DNA of 5,174 nucleotides from Spirochaetaceae bacterium. Its GTDB lineage: Bacteria > Spirochaetota > Spirochaetia > SZUA-6 > Bin103. Position 1 is the stretch's first letter, and every line of letters starts with the position of its first letter. A program made the position numbers and the translations under genes. The notes below the pieces were generated by a model, which was not told the DNA's origin, made no database searches, and worked only from the letters and a program-made list of their open reading frames with translations. The stretch is from positions 1,922-7,095 of the forward strand of contig JAPPKD010000039.1 in NCBI GenBank assembly GCA_028820215.1. Reading direction: 5' to 3'. Shown piece by piece: positions 1-5,174 of this stretch.

Positions 1-249
1 GTACGGGTGGACGAGCGGCCAAGTCGTTCTCACCTGCTGCGTTTCCGGGACCCCAAGACCGGGAAGGACCTGCTGACGTTTGAAGAGTCAGAGCACGGTC
101 GGCTTGAGGCGGAACGCTGGCGACGCGAGGCAGAGCGCCAGCAATACGAGGCGGAACGCCGGCGACTCGAAGCGGAACGGGCACTGCAGGACGCCGAAGT
201 CGAACTCGTCCGGCTGAGGGCGGAGATCGCCAAGCTCGAGAGCGGCTAA
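1..249 (+). CDS. Uma2 family protein, C-terminal fragment (5' end outside window)
   Basis: The frame is open from the first base and ends at TAA 247-249. A GTG at position 7 is in frame but is more likely an internal valine, because what follows looks like the end of a longer protein. It has the short motif FRDPKTGKDLLTFEE, then about 50 residues rich in E, R, A and L (AERWRREAERQQYEAERR) that should form a charged coiled coil, ending AEIAKLESG. In my knowledge of the Uma2 (DUF820) family, this 'DP.TG.dLLT..E' motif plus a coiled-coil tail follows the PD-(D/E)XK nuclease-like core. That core is not in the window, so catalytic residues cannot be checked. The cellular role of Uma2 proteins is poorly defined. 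The gene converges on the minus-strand genes and its stop overlaps the stop of the small frame at 246-398. An unrelated coiled-coil protein is the main alternative. Confidence 0.75.
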   Translation, partial: VRVDERPSRSHLLRFRDPKTGKDLLTFEESEHGRLEAERWRREAERQQYEAERRRLEAERALQDAEVELVRLRAEIAKLESG

Positions 250-398
250 GAGGACGGGGCAGGCAGCAAGGCCTGAGACGATCCCGCGCTCGACCGGGGT
301 CTCTTCTCGGCCAGCCGTGGCAGAATCTCGTCCCTGAGAACAAACGCCAAGACTTCGGCCAACGCCTCTCGTAGGTGTCCCGAGCTGGCCGGGAGCAT
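246..398 (-). CDS. Small 50-residue ORF coupled to higA (TGATG overlap), unknown function
   Basis: I do not recognise this protein. Its ATG (398-396) shares one base with the higA stop (TGA 400-398), giving a TGATG junction typical of translational coupling. It ends at TAG 248-246, overlapping the Uma2 stop on the other strand by two bases. The first ~33 residues read as an amphipathic helix pair (HLREALAEVLAFVLRDEILP, then RLAEKRP). The last ~17 residues are low-complexity S, A, L and P. The same frame stays open upstream across higA, but there it is an out-of-frame shadow rich in G, R and P, so the ATG at the junction is the sensible start. It may be a genuine third small gene of the higA unit, or chance openness in GC-rich DNA. 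The helix-like composition and the exact overlap favour a gene moderately. Confidence 0.45.
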   Translation of the reverse strand: MLPASSGHLREALAEVLAFVLRDEILPRLAEKRPRSSAGSSQALLPAPSS

Positions 399-706
399 CA
401 GGATGCCATCCGCTTGCGCTCCCGGGCGATGTCCCATCGCGCCTGTTCCCACAGCCACCCTTCGGCGCTGCCCCATCCGGCCATCTCCAGCCGCACGGCC
501 ATTGCCGGACTGATCGCGCAATGTCCGTGGATCACCCGCGACAGCTGGACGGACGTCACCCCCAGTCGAGCTGCGGCGGCAGCTATCGTCCGCTCGCCGC
601 CGTGCCGAGCCGCCTCCGGGCCGATGCAGCCATCCGCGATAGCCCATCCGGGATGCGGTGGGTCGAGGCGCATTGCCGCGTCCTGTCTCGCCTGTATCTC
701 TGTCAT
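398..706 (-). CDS. higA: HigA-family antitoxin / XRE-type HTH transcriptional regulator
   Basis: This is a 102-residue protein resembling HigA antitoxins of the higBA order. The N-terminal part carries PPHPGWAIADG (residues 16-26), matching the 'HPGE.L' motif of the family. A helix-turn-helix follows (about 39-62: RTIAAAAARLGVTSVQLSRV, then IHGHCAIS). The C-terminal part SAEGWLWEQARWDIARER (80-97) matches the family motif 'spefWL.LQ.ryDl'. Family members neutralise the HigB ribosome-dependent mRNase and repress their own operon by binding its promoter. I chose ATG 706-704 because AGGGGG (717-712) sits 5 bases upstream; an in-frame GTG at 712 would be buried in that site. A HigB-like C-terminus ends at 716, just upstream, in the usual toxin-first order, but the toxin gene is broken. 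The protein may therefore now act as an orphan regulator. The family call is firm; partner and targets are inferred. Confidence 0.85.
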   Translation of the reverse strand: MTEIQARQDAAMRLDPPHPGWAIADGCIGPEAARHGGERTIAAAAARLGVTSVQLSRVIHGHCAISPAMAVRLEMAGWGSAEGWLWEQARWDIARERKRMAS

Positions 707-711
707 CTGCA

Positions 712-717
712 CCCCCT
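712..717 (-). promoter_or_regulatory. Ribosome binding site of higA
   Basis: The minus strand reads AGGGGG followed by TGCAG and then ATG (706-704), a good Shine-Dalgarno match with 5-base spacing. It overlaps the TAG (718-716) that ends the HigB-like remnant, as expected for a coupled toxin-antitoxin pair. It also decides the higA start in favour of ATG over the GTG at 712. Confidence 0.6.
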
Positions 718-772
718 AGTGGTGATAGTTCTCGTACCGGACTGCGCGGACATCCGGGCCGTCCATAAGGTC
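716..772 (-). pseudogene. higB: HigB-like toxin remnant (C-terminal ~18 codons only)
   Basis: The frame reads DLMDGPDVRAVRYENYHH and stops at TAG 718-716. This matches the well-known end of HigB/RelE-type toxins, whose last strand reads roughly 'f.dGdaydV.ivDYH'. It sits exactly where higB should be, with its stop inside the higA ribosome binding site. An in-frame TGA at 775-773 closes the frame immediately upstream. I find no further HigB-like sequence in any minus-strand frame up to 946, so roughly 75 residues of a ~92-residue toxin are missing, including most of the catalytic fold. An internal ATG (766-764) with GGAG nine bases upstream could still start a 16-residue peptide. The break coincides with a 15-bp tandem duplication (768-797). 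A chance 16-codon resemblance is possible, but position and sequence agree. Confidence 0.55.
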
Positions 773-797
773 TCACTCCACCAAGTCTCACTCCACC
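768..797. repeat. 15-bp tandem duplication upstream of higA
   Basis: Two adjacent 15-base units occur at 768-782 and 783-797. On the minus strand they read GGTGGAGTGAGACYT, differing at one base. A third, partial GGTCTC follows at 802-807 within an inverted repeat (GCGGT-ctcaa-ACCGC, 800-814). The duplication borders the HigB-like remnant and may mark how that gene broke. Repeated motifs ahead of a HigA-type regulator could also serve as binding sites, but nothing here shows that directly. Confidence 0.6.
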
Positions 798-829
798 GCG
801 CGGTCTCAAACCGCCTAGGCACTTGAGAA

Positions 830-964
830 TCATCTCAGGGAATTCGACGAGTTTCCAAGGCAGTAACAGCCGAGCTCCTTCTTCCAGCGCACCAGCCGGG
901 CCGCGAGATCCCGCCGGGACTCTGCGTCACTGTGACTGAGCGCTAGGCCCTCAACGCTCGACAC
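830..964 (-). CDS. Doubtful 44-codon ORF spanning the lone insertion-sequence end
   Basis: I do not recognise the product. The minus-strand frame runs from GTG 964-962 to TGA 832-830, with AAGGTGG five bases ahead of the start, a near-match to a ribosome binding site. Other in-frame GTGs are at 970 and 973. The middle is charged and helix-like (DAESRRDLAARLVRWKKELG) and the end is CYCLGNSSNSLR. Against it being an ancestral gene, codons 7-15 or so fall inside the copy of the insertion-sequence end (922-946). The frame may thus be a chimera of an older gene tail read into transposon sequence, or chance. Confidence 0.22.
   Translation of the reverse strand: MSSVEGLALSHSDAESRRDLAARLVRWKKELGCYCLGNSSNSLR
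922..946 (-). repeat. Lone (solo) copy of the insertion-sequence terminal repeat
   Basis: The plus strand at 931-946 reads tgtgactgagcgctag, identical over 16 bases to the outer part of the left end of the intact element (reverse complement of 2797-2812). Extended inward and compared with the right end (5149-5174), 23 of 26 positions agree, with two substitutions and one missing base. Its orientation equals that of the right end, so the body of such an element would lie to the left of 946. No matching partner end and no transposase sequence are visible in 1-921. It is best read as the remnant of a deleted or decayed related element. Confidence 0.7.
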
Positions 965-1048
965 TCTCACCACCTTTCAGCCGGCCAACGGATCCGGCCG
1001 CCCTCGGTGCTCGGCCAATGACGCTTCCAGCCCCGCTCACCTTGCTCT

Positions 1049-1159
1049 CTACAGCTTCCCGTCGTCTACCGCCTCAAAGTATCCAGGCTCGACCGGCAGA
1101 TACCACGGCTTGAGATAGCAGTACGTACCCGCCCTGTGCCAGATGCCCGATTGGCTCAC
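1049..1159 (-). CDS. Small 36-codon ORF overlapping the ankyrin gene stop, unknown function
   Basis: I do not recognise this peptide. A GTG at 1159-1157 overlaps the ankyrin stop TGA (1158-1156) as GTGA, and the frame ends at TAG 1051-1049. The sequence is rich in aromatic residues and proline (GIWHRAGTYCYLKPWYLPVE, then PGYFEAVDDGKL) and most codons end in G or C, so it looks like real protein rather than random translation. It could be a coupled small gene, or the tail of another gene whose front was lost. It is less likely to be a frame-shifted end of the ankyrin protein, because that protein already ends in a normal-looking capping segment (ELRGTEAYRRL). No good ribosome binding site is visible beyond GAGG next to the start. 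Confidence 0.35.
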   Translation of the reverse strand: MSQSGIWHRAGTYCYLKPWYLPVEPGYFEAVDDGKL

Positions 1160-2796
1160 CTCGACATTAGTCGCCGGTAGGCCTCCGTCCCTCTCAGTTC
1201 CTCGCGCCCCTCGGCGAGGTCGCGTGCTTGGTCGCCGTGTATGTCGGAAACAGACGGGTCCACACCTGCATCTAGGAGAGCCTCGATCGCTTCCGGCGAG
1301 ATGCCCCATTGCGCCTGTCCGTGCAGCGGAGTCCTGCCTTCCGCGTCGCGGACGCCTACCGACGCTCCCGCCTCAACGAGAGCTGCTATCACCTGTGGAT
1401 CATACGCATAAAAGAGTGGTGTCTGCCCGATACTGTCGCTTGCATCTGGATCGGCCCCGGCAGCTAGGAGCGATTCCAGAGTCTGCCTCTTAACTCCCGC
1501 GTGCAACGGCGTCCGTGCCCCTGCATCGCGAGCGTTGACCGAGGCACCGCCCTCGATTAGCGCGACGACGGGTTCGACTGCGGTTCTAGTTGCAGCGTCA
1601 AACACGGGAGTGCGGCCGTCGTCGTCCCTTGCATCCGGATCCCCGCCAGCCTCGATGAGGGCTTCGATGACATTCGCCTCGCCATGACGTGCGGCTACAT
1701 GCAACGGGGTCTCCCCTGAGTTGTTTCGAGCATTGGCGGGAGCGCCCGCAGCCACCAGCGCCGAGATCTCGACGATCGTTGCAGACTTGGCCGCAACGTG
1801 CAGCGGGGTCTCGCCCGACTCGTCGCGAACGTGGGTTGCAGCTCCGGCATTGACCAGAACGGAAACGTTGGCTGGCCGGTCCAAGAGCATGGCTGCGGCC
1901 AGGTGTAATGGTGTCCGGCCTTCCGTGTCGACCGGATCGACCGATGTGCCAGTCTCAAGAAGCGCTCCGATGATCTCGGGACTGCCACTAACTGCTGCGC
2001 GATGCAACGGAGTTCGGCCTCCGTCGTCTTGAGACTCGACATTCGCACCGGCGGCAAGCAACGCAACTGTAGCGGCGAGCGCTCGGGATTCACTGTGGGC
2101 GCTCTCATCCGCCCCCGCGATCCCGAACAATTCCGGGGGCAGCACTAGCGCTAGCCGTGAAGTCCCGCCCGACGCGGCCACGTGCAACGGAGTCTGGCCA
2201 GCGTCGTCGCGAGCTTCAAGGTCGGCTCCCCCCGCAAGCAGAGCGGCGATCGTCGCTGTCACGCGCGCTTGATGCCACTCGCCCATCGGTGTTCCTCGCG
2301 CGAGACTGGGCCATGTCATCGAGAAGGCCGGGTTCAGCGGCTCGACCGCAAGATGCAGGGGTGTCTGGGCTGAGACATTTCGCTCATTCACGTCTGCTCC
2401 TGCCGCTACGAGAGCCTTGACCTGTTCGGGACCGCCAAACTTCGACGCTCTGAGCAGCGCCCCCTCCGTGCCCACGCCCTCGCTGATGCACCGGACGATG
2501 TCCTCCGACGTATAGAAGACGAAGAAGAACTCCTCCGCCCACTGTTCGCAGTTCGCAGGGGGCATCTCATCGAGGAGATCCGGACCGGCCGCGGCGAGCG
2601 CCTCCCTCGCTGCAGCGATCGGGTCGAACGGAAGCTGGCCGCTACCGTCCACAGCCTCCTCCTTGGCCCCGGCTTCAAGTAGAGCCTTGATGGCCTCCGA
2701 GTTGTCGGATTCGTAGCCCAACGACTCTGCCAGTTGCTCCGATTGCCTCGCCAGCATCAACGGCGTCTGTCCGAGATCGTCGCGGGCATCGACGGG
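1156..2796 (-). pseudogene. Ankyrin-repeat protein, 5' end removed by insertion sequence
   Basis: The frame encodes 546 residues up to TGA 1158-1156. Ten clear ankyrin motifs (TPLHLAA, TPLHVAA and variants) begin near residues 133, 190, 250, 283, 318, 351, 384, 417, 447 and 477, counted from TTG 2760. Spacing is mostly 30-35 residues. Two larger inserts of about 25 residues lie after the first and second motifs. A further repeat is cut at the junction: codons 2796-2740 read PVDARDDLGQTPLMLARQS, a normal repeat start continuing upstream of TTG 2760. The next codon upstream is TAG, supplied by the insertion-sequence end, so the reading frame is interrupted there. The C-terminal cap GTEAYRRLMSR looks authentic. 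Ankyrin repeats bind other proteins; partner and location are unknown, and no signal peptide can be judged because the N-terminus is missing. Read-through from the transposase, which points the same way, could yield a shortened protein from TTG 2760 or ATG 2757, but no strong ribosome binding site is seen. Confidence 0.88.
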
Positions 2797-2820
2797 CTAG
2801 CGCTCAGTCACAATTGACAC
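2797..2820. repeat. Left terminal inverted repeat of the insertion sequence
   Basis: It starts CTAGCGCTCAGTCACA at the outer edge and ends TTGACAC. It pairs with 5151-5174 at 22 of 24 bases, with mismatches at positions 11 and 17 from the outer end. Read on the minus strand, its last three bases form the TAG that closes the ankyrin frame. Confidence 0.93.
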
Positions 2821-2828
2821 AGAAGTGA

Positions 2829-5120
2829 TCAGGGAGCGCGCGTGGCCTGCCAGAAGCGCCGCATACCCTGCATTTGCACGTAAGCGCGCCAAAGCACCTC
2901 GTTGCCGGGAAGTGGGCGCCGCTTCGACGGTCGCCAGCCCGCCATCCGTCCTAGCAGCATGACCCAGCTCCGGATGTCCGCCGGGAATGGCCGCTCACGC
3001 TCGGCGGGAGGCAGCAGCCGCTCGGCCCGCACCACGATCCTGATCACTTCCCGCTCGCCCTCGCTGAGAACCTCCGCCGCCGGCGTGTCGGGCTCGTCCC
3101 GCGCGTAGCGTTCCAAACTGAACACCTGCCACGCCGTGATTGCGTCGAACGCCAGGCACTTCACCAGCGCGTCCGCTTCCTGCAGCCGCCGGTCCTCGAT
3201 GCGCGTGCCGGTCTTGAGCACCCGGAAGTACTCCTCGATCCCCCAGCGCGCCTCGTACCAGCCCACGATCCGCTCCGCCCACTCGGCCGTCGCACCGCCC
3301 TCGCTCGACACCAGCAGCCACTCCAACGGCTCCTGCCCGGCTGGCGGCTCCGTCTCCAGCACGCGCACCACCCACACTTGCAGCGGCCCGTCCTGCGCCC
3401 GTTCCTGCGGCGGCTGCAACTCCACCTGCCCGATGCACAGCTCCGTCACTGCCGTGCGCTTGCCGCGCGCCCGCTGGCCGCCCTGCGAGTCGATCACGAC
3501 CTGCCGCCCCGTCACCACCGGCGTTTCGAAGTCCGGCTGCGCTTGCAGCGTCCGGATCAGCTGCCCCAACTGCGGGTCCCGCACTTTCACCTTGCGCTGC
3601 CGGCTGGCATTGGCCCGCACCAGCAGCCCCGCCTCCTGGCGGTGCTCGCTCTGCCACTTCAGCAACTCGTAGATGTCGCTCTCGCGGTCGCCCACCACGA
3701 CCACCCGCGTGCCCGGGCTCAACCGCCCCAGCTGCCGCCCTTGGTCGAACCCCCGGAACCAGCGCCGGCTCTCCTTCTCCTGCTCCGCGGCCGGCTCGGC
3801 CTCCGGCCGCGCCCAGCTCTCCAGCCCGCTCACCCCCACAGGCCTGCGCCCTTCCGTGAACGCCACCGCCGCGTGCACGAACAGTCCCCGCGCGCTGCTG
3901 GCCCGCTCTTTCAGCGGCCCCAAACCCTGCGCGCTGCCACGCAGCCCCGTGTAATTCAGCGTCGTCGTGTCCTGCACCAGCAGCACCGTCGACTCCTGCC
4001 GCAGCCGCTCCAGCAGGGCTTCCCGGTGCGGCTGCAGGATGTCTGCGCTCGCCACCTTGCCATTGTGCAGAAAGCGGTAGGCCGCCTGTTGCTCGGCCGA
4101 GCCCGGAAAGATCGCCGGCAGCGGCGCCCCCGGATGCCGCTGCCAGGCCGCCGCCATGCTCTCCAGCCGCGTCCGCAAGCGCCCGTCGGCCAGGTCCGAG
4201 CGCCCGAACTCGCGCCGCGCCCAGCTGTCCTCTGCGCCCAGTTGCATGACCGGGAAGCGGCCCGGCTCCCGCTCCGGCGGGCGGCGCAGAGTCTGCTCCC
4301 AGCCCGCCTCCAGACCGCGCAGCCAGACGCTCTTCGGCTCGGTCGCAGCGGCTGCCCCCGGCGGCTGGCCCGCTGTCCGCCCCACGCACTGCCAGCCCGC
4401 TGCCTTGTAGCTGGTGCCCGGCCGCGAGCCCTGCACGCAGGTCTCCGCCAGCACCGGCCGCACCCCGTGGGCCCGCTCCCAGTCCGCTGCCAGCCGCCGC
4501 GCAGCCTGCCCCAGCACGTGGCTCGCCAAGTGCTTCACCCGCACCCCCGGCAGCAGCAAGAAGCGGTCATTCGACACCACGTGCCGAATCTGCGCCCCGC
4601 GCGTGCGGGCGTCCCAGCCCAGTTCGCGGTCGCGCGGCCCCAGCCGCAGCGGCGCCGCCACGAAACTGAGCACCCCGACCGGCCCCAGCCCCGCTTCCAG
4701 CAGGTACGTCAGCCGACAACCCGGCGCCCGCGCCCGCCCCAGCGGATGGGCCGCCTCCAACAACCCCGCGCACAGCTGCCGCTCGGCCCCGCTGGCCGCC
4801 ACCCGCAGCCGGATCTCGCCCAACTCCTCCAACTCGCCCCGAAACGCCGTCCCCGCCAGCGCCGACACGCCCTGCTTCCAGCGCCCGCCACTGCGCGGCG
4901 GGCCCGGCTGCGCCGGGGGCAGTTCCAGCCCCAACTCAGCCGCCAGTCGCGGCAAGGCCTTGCGCGCCGAGGCCGCACACAGTTCCCCGCGCGGATTGCG
5001 CCAGCCATCCTGCTCGCACAGCCCACGCCCCAGCGCCGCCCGCGACAGTTCCCCGCGCCGCAACTCCCGGCGCAGCCACTGCGCCGTCTCCGGCTTCAAG
5101 ATGCGGAGTCCAACCCGCAC
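2829..5120 (-). CDS. IS4-family transposase with N-terminal DruA-like (DUF4338) domain
   Basis: This 763-residue protein would excise and insert the element. Residues 1-70 are a helical region (LGRGLCEQDGWRNPRGELCA) and about 120-252 carry DruA/DUF4338-like motifs: HPLG (125), LGPRDRELGWD (160-170), VVSNDRFLLLPGVRVKHLAS (181-200), DWERAHGVRPVLAETCV (213-229) and Y-K-A-AGWQCVGRTAGQ (238-252). Residues ~298-352 resemble the Tn5 transposase DNA-binding domain (WARREFGRSDL, YRFLHNGKV). The RNase H-fold catalytic part has D384 in QDTTTLNY, D478 in VGDRESDIYELL and E629, with Y622-R625-E629-K636 in the Tn5 Y-R-E-K spacing. A Tn5-like C-terminal region follows. The last ~465 residues match the size of Tn5 transposase (476), so the N-terminal domain is an addition. 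The start is GTG 5120, the only start codon found between the TGA in the right repeat and that position; GGGAG sits just two bases ahead. The stop is TGA 2831-2829. Fusion function is unknown; DNA recognition is a guess. Confidence 0.93.
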   Translation of the reverse strand: MRVGLRILKPETAQWLRRELRRGELSRAALGRGLCEQDGWRNPRGELCAASARKALPRLAAELGLELPPAQPGPPRSGGRWKQGVSALAGTAFRGELEELGEIRLRVAASGAERQLCAGLLEAAHPLGRARAPGCRLTYLLEAGLGPVGVLSFVAAPLRLGPRDRELGWDARTRGAQIRHVVSNDRFLLLPGVRVKHLASHVLGQAARRLAADWERAHGVRPVLAETCVQGSRPGTSYKAAGWQCVGRTAGQPPGAAAATEPKSVWLRGLEAGWEQTLRRPPEREPGRFPVMQLGAEDSWARREFGRSDLADGRLRTRLESMAAAWQRHPGAPLPAIFPGSAEQQAAYRFLHNGKVASADILQPHREALLERLRQESTVLLVQDTTTLNYTGLRGSAQGLGPLKERASSARGLFVHAAVAFTEGRRPVGVSGLESWARPEAEPAAEQEKESRRWFRGFDQGRQLGRLSPGTRVVVVGDRESDIYELLKWQSEHRQEAGLLVRANASRQRKVKVRDPQLGQLIRTLQAQPDFETPVVTGRQVVIDSQGGQRARGKRTAVTELCIGQVELQPPQERAQDGPLQVWVVRVLETEPPAGQEPLEWLLVSSEGGATAEWAERIVGWYEARWGIEEYFRVLKTGTRIEDRRLQEADALVKCLAFDAITAWQVFSLERYARDEPDTPAAEVLSEGEREVIRIVVRAERLLPPAERERPFPADIRSWVMLLGRMAGWRPSKRRPLPGNEVLWRAYVQMQGMRRFWQATRAP

Positions 5121-5127
5121 TGCTCCC

Positions 5128-5157
5128 GTTCTACATCGAGAGCCGTCCCTGTGTCAA
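5128..5157 (-). promoter_or_regulatory. Candidate transposase promoter starting in the right terminal repeat
   Basis: On the minus strand the inner part of the right repeat contains a perfect TTGACA (5157-5152). After 18 bases comes TAGAAC (5133-5128), which matches the -10 consensus at four of six positions. The resulting transcript would begin only about one to three bases before GTG 5120, so the message would be nearly leaderless. This casts doubt either on this -10 or on the chosen start. The left repeat has the same inward-facing TTGACA but no evident -10. Confidence 0.3.
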
Positions 5158-5174
5158 CTGTGATTGAGCGCTAG
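5151..5174. repeat. Right terminal inverted repeat of the insertion sequence
   Basis: Its reverse complement starts CTAGCGCTCAATCACA and ends TTGACAC, matching the left repeat at 22 of 24 bases. It lies upstream of the transposase start and contains an inward-facing TTGACA and an in-frame TGA just ahead of the transposase frame. The window ends at its outermost base. Confidence 0.93.

Larger units (their letters stand above)
773..1048. other. Patchwork region without a firm gene
   Basis: Between the HigB remnant and the small frame at 1049-1159 I see no recognisable full-length gene on either strand. The stretch holds the tandem duplication, a short inverted repeat (TGAGA-atca-TCTCA, 824-837), a lone insertion-sequence end (922-946), and short minus-strand frames such as the one at 830-964. 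The plus-strand frame across it has no recognisable motif. The mix of fragments suggests past insertions and deletions. Confidence 0.6.
2797..5174 (-). mobile_element. Complete IS4-family (Tn5/IS50-like) insertion sequence, 2378 bp
   Basis: The element is bounded by 24-bp inverted repeats that both begin CTAGCGCTCA at the outer edge and end TTGACAC inside. It carries one long gene on the minus strand that fills 96% of its length. G+C is visibly higher than in the ankyrin gene, and the element interrupts that gene in mid-repeat, so it is a later arrival. The window stops at the last base of the right repeat, so the target-site duplication cannot be seen; the bases just left of the element are atcgacggg. 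A related lone end lies at 922-946. The transposase has all expected catalytic residues and no frameshift, so the element may be active. Confidence 0.92.

Noticed and set aside
375..826. Plus-strand frames opposite higA (375-719 and 521-826)
   Set aside because: They have no motifs and lie antisense to higA.
399..833. Upstream part of the minus-strand frame 246-833
   Set aside because: Across higA it is a G/R/P-rich out-of-frame reading, while higA has clear family motifs. Only the part after the higA stop (246-398) looks protein-like.
824..837. Inverted repeat TGAGA-atca-TCTCA as a transcription terminator
   Set aside because: The stem is only five pairs, not GC-rich, and no T run follows on either strand.
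1695..2678. Minus-strand frames 1695-2108 and 2406-2678 and plus-strand frames 1721-2032 and 2157-2420 within the ankyrin gene
   Set aside because: They are alternative readings of repeated ankyrin codons. Their repetition reflects the ankyrin repeats, not separate genes.
1240..2796. Regularly spaced similar DNA segments that might suggest a repeat array or CRISPR
   Set aside because: The roughly 99-base period matches 33-residue ankyrin repeats, and the units are too divergent in DNA to be a CRISPR array.
2995..4389. Minus-strand open frame of 464 codons inside the transposase gene
   Set aside because: It is almost entirely G, A and R, in a different frame from the transposase. This is a composition artefact.
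3378..5174. Plus-strand open frame of 598 codons opposite the transposase gene
   Set aside because: It is rich in P, R, Q, L and H with no recognisable motif, and runs antisense to a transposase with clear catalytic motifs. It is the expected open shadow of a GC-rich gene.

Overview
The window comes from a high-GC bacterium. Two sampled 60-base lines give 60% G+C (1921-1980, in the ankyrin gene) and 73% (3361-3420, in the insertion sequence). A Uma2-type protein, a HigA-type antitoxin, an ankyrin-repeat protein and a large insertion sequence packed together suggest an accessory region of a gene-rich environmental genome. The species cannot be told from this window.

Layout. Positions 1-249 (+) are the C-terminal tail of a Uma2-family (PD-(D/E)XK-like) protein whose catalytic part lies to the left. 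Everything else that looks coding is on the minus strand and converges on it. In minus-strand order from the right end, these are: (i) a complete insertion sequence, 2797-5174, with 24-bp terminal inverted repeats (22/24 matching) and one 763-codon transposase gene; (ii) an ankyrin-repeat gene, 1156-2796, whose 5' part is cut off by the insertion; (iii) a 36-codon reading frame overlapping the ankyrin stop; (iv) about 330 bases of patchwork holding a lone copy of the insertion-sequence end (922-946), a 15-bp tandem duplication and the last codons of a HigB-like toxin; (v) a HigA-like antitoxin gene, 398-706; (vi) a 50-codon reading frame whose ATG overlaps the higA stop (TGATG) and whose own stop overlaps the Uma2 stop.

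The most notable object is the transposase. Its last ~465 residues are a complete Tn5/IS50-like (IS4 family) enzyme with the DDE residues and the Y-R-E-K signature in place. Its first ~250 residues look like a DruA/DUF4338 domain, the family named after the Druantia anti-phage system. The fusion is read directly from the sequence. Its function is not known to me.

How it fits together. The left end of the insertion sequence supplies an in-frame TAG right before the remaining ankyrin codons, so the ankyrin gene is a 5'-truncated fragment here. Its missing start should lie beyond 5174 if the insertion was simple. The lone end at 922-946 points away from the intact element, so 947-2796 sits between two related insertion-sequence ends. 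This suggests an earlier copy was once present to the left. The HigA gene appears to have outlived most of its toxin gene.
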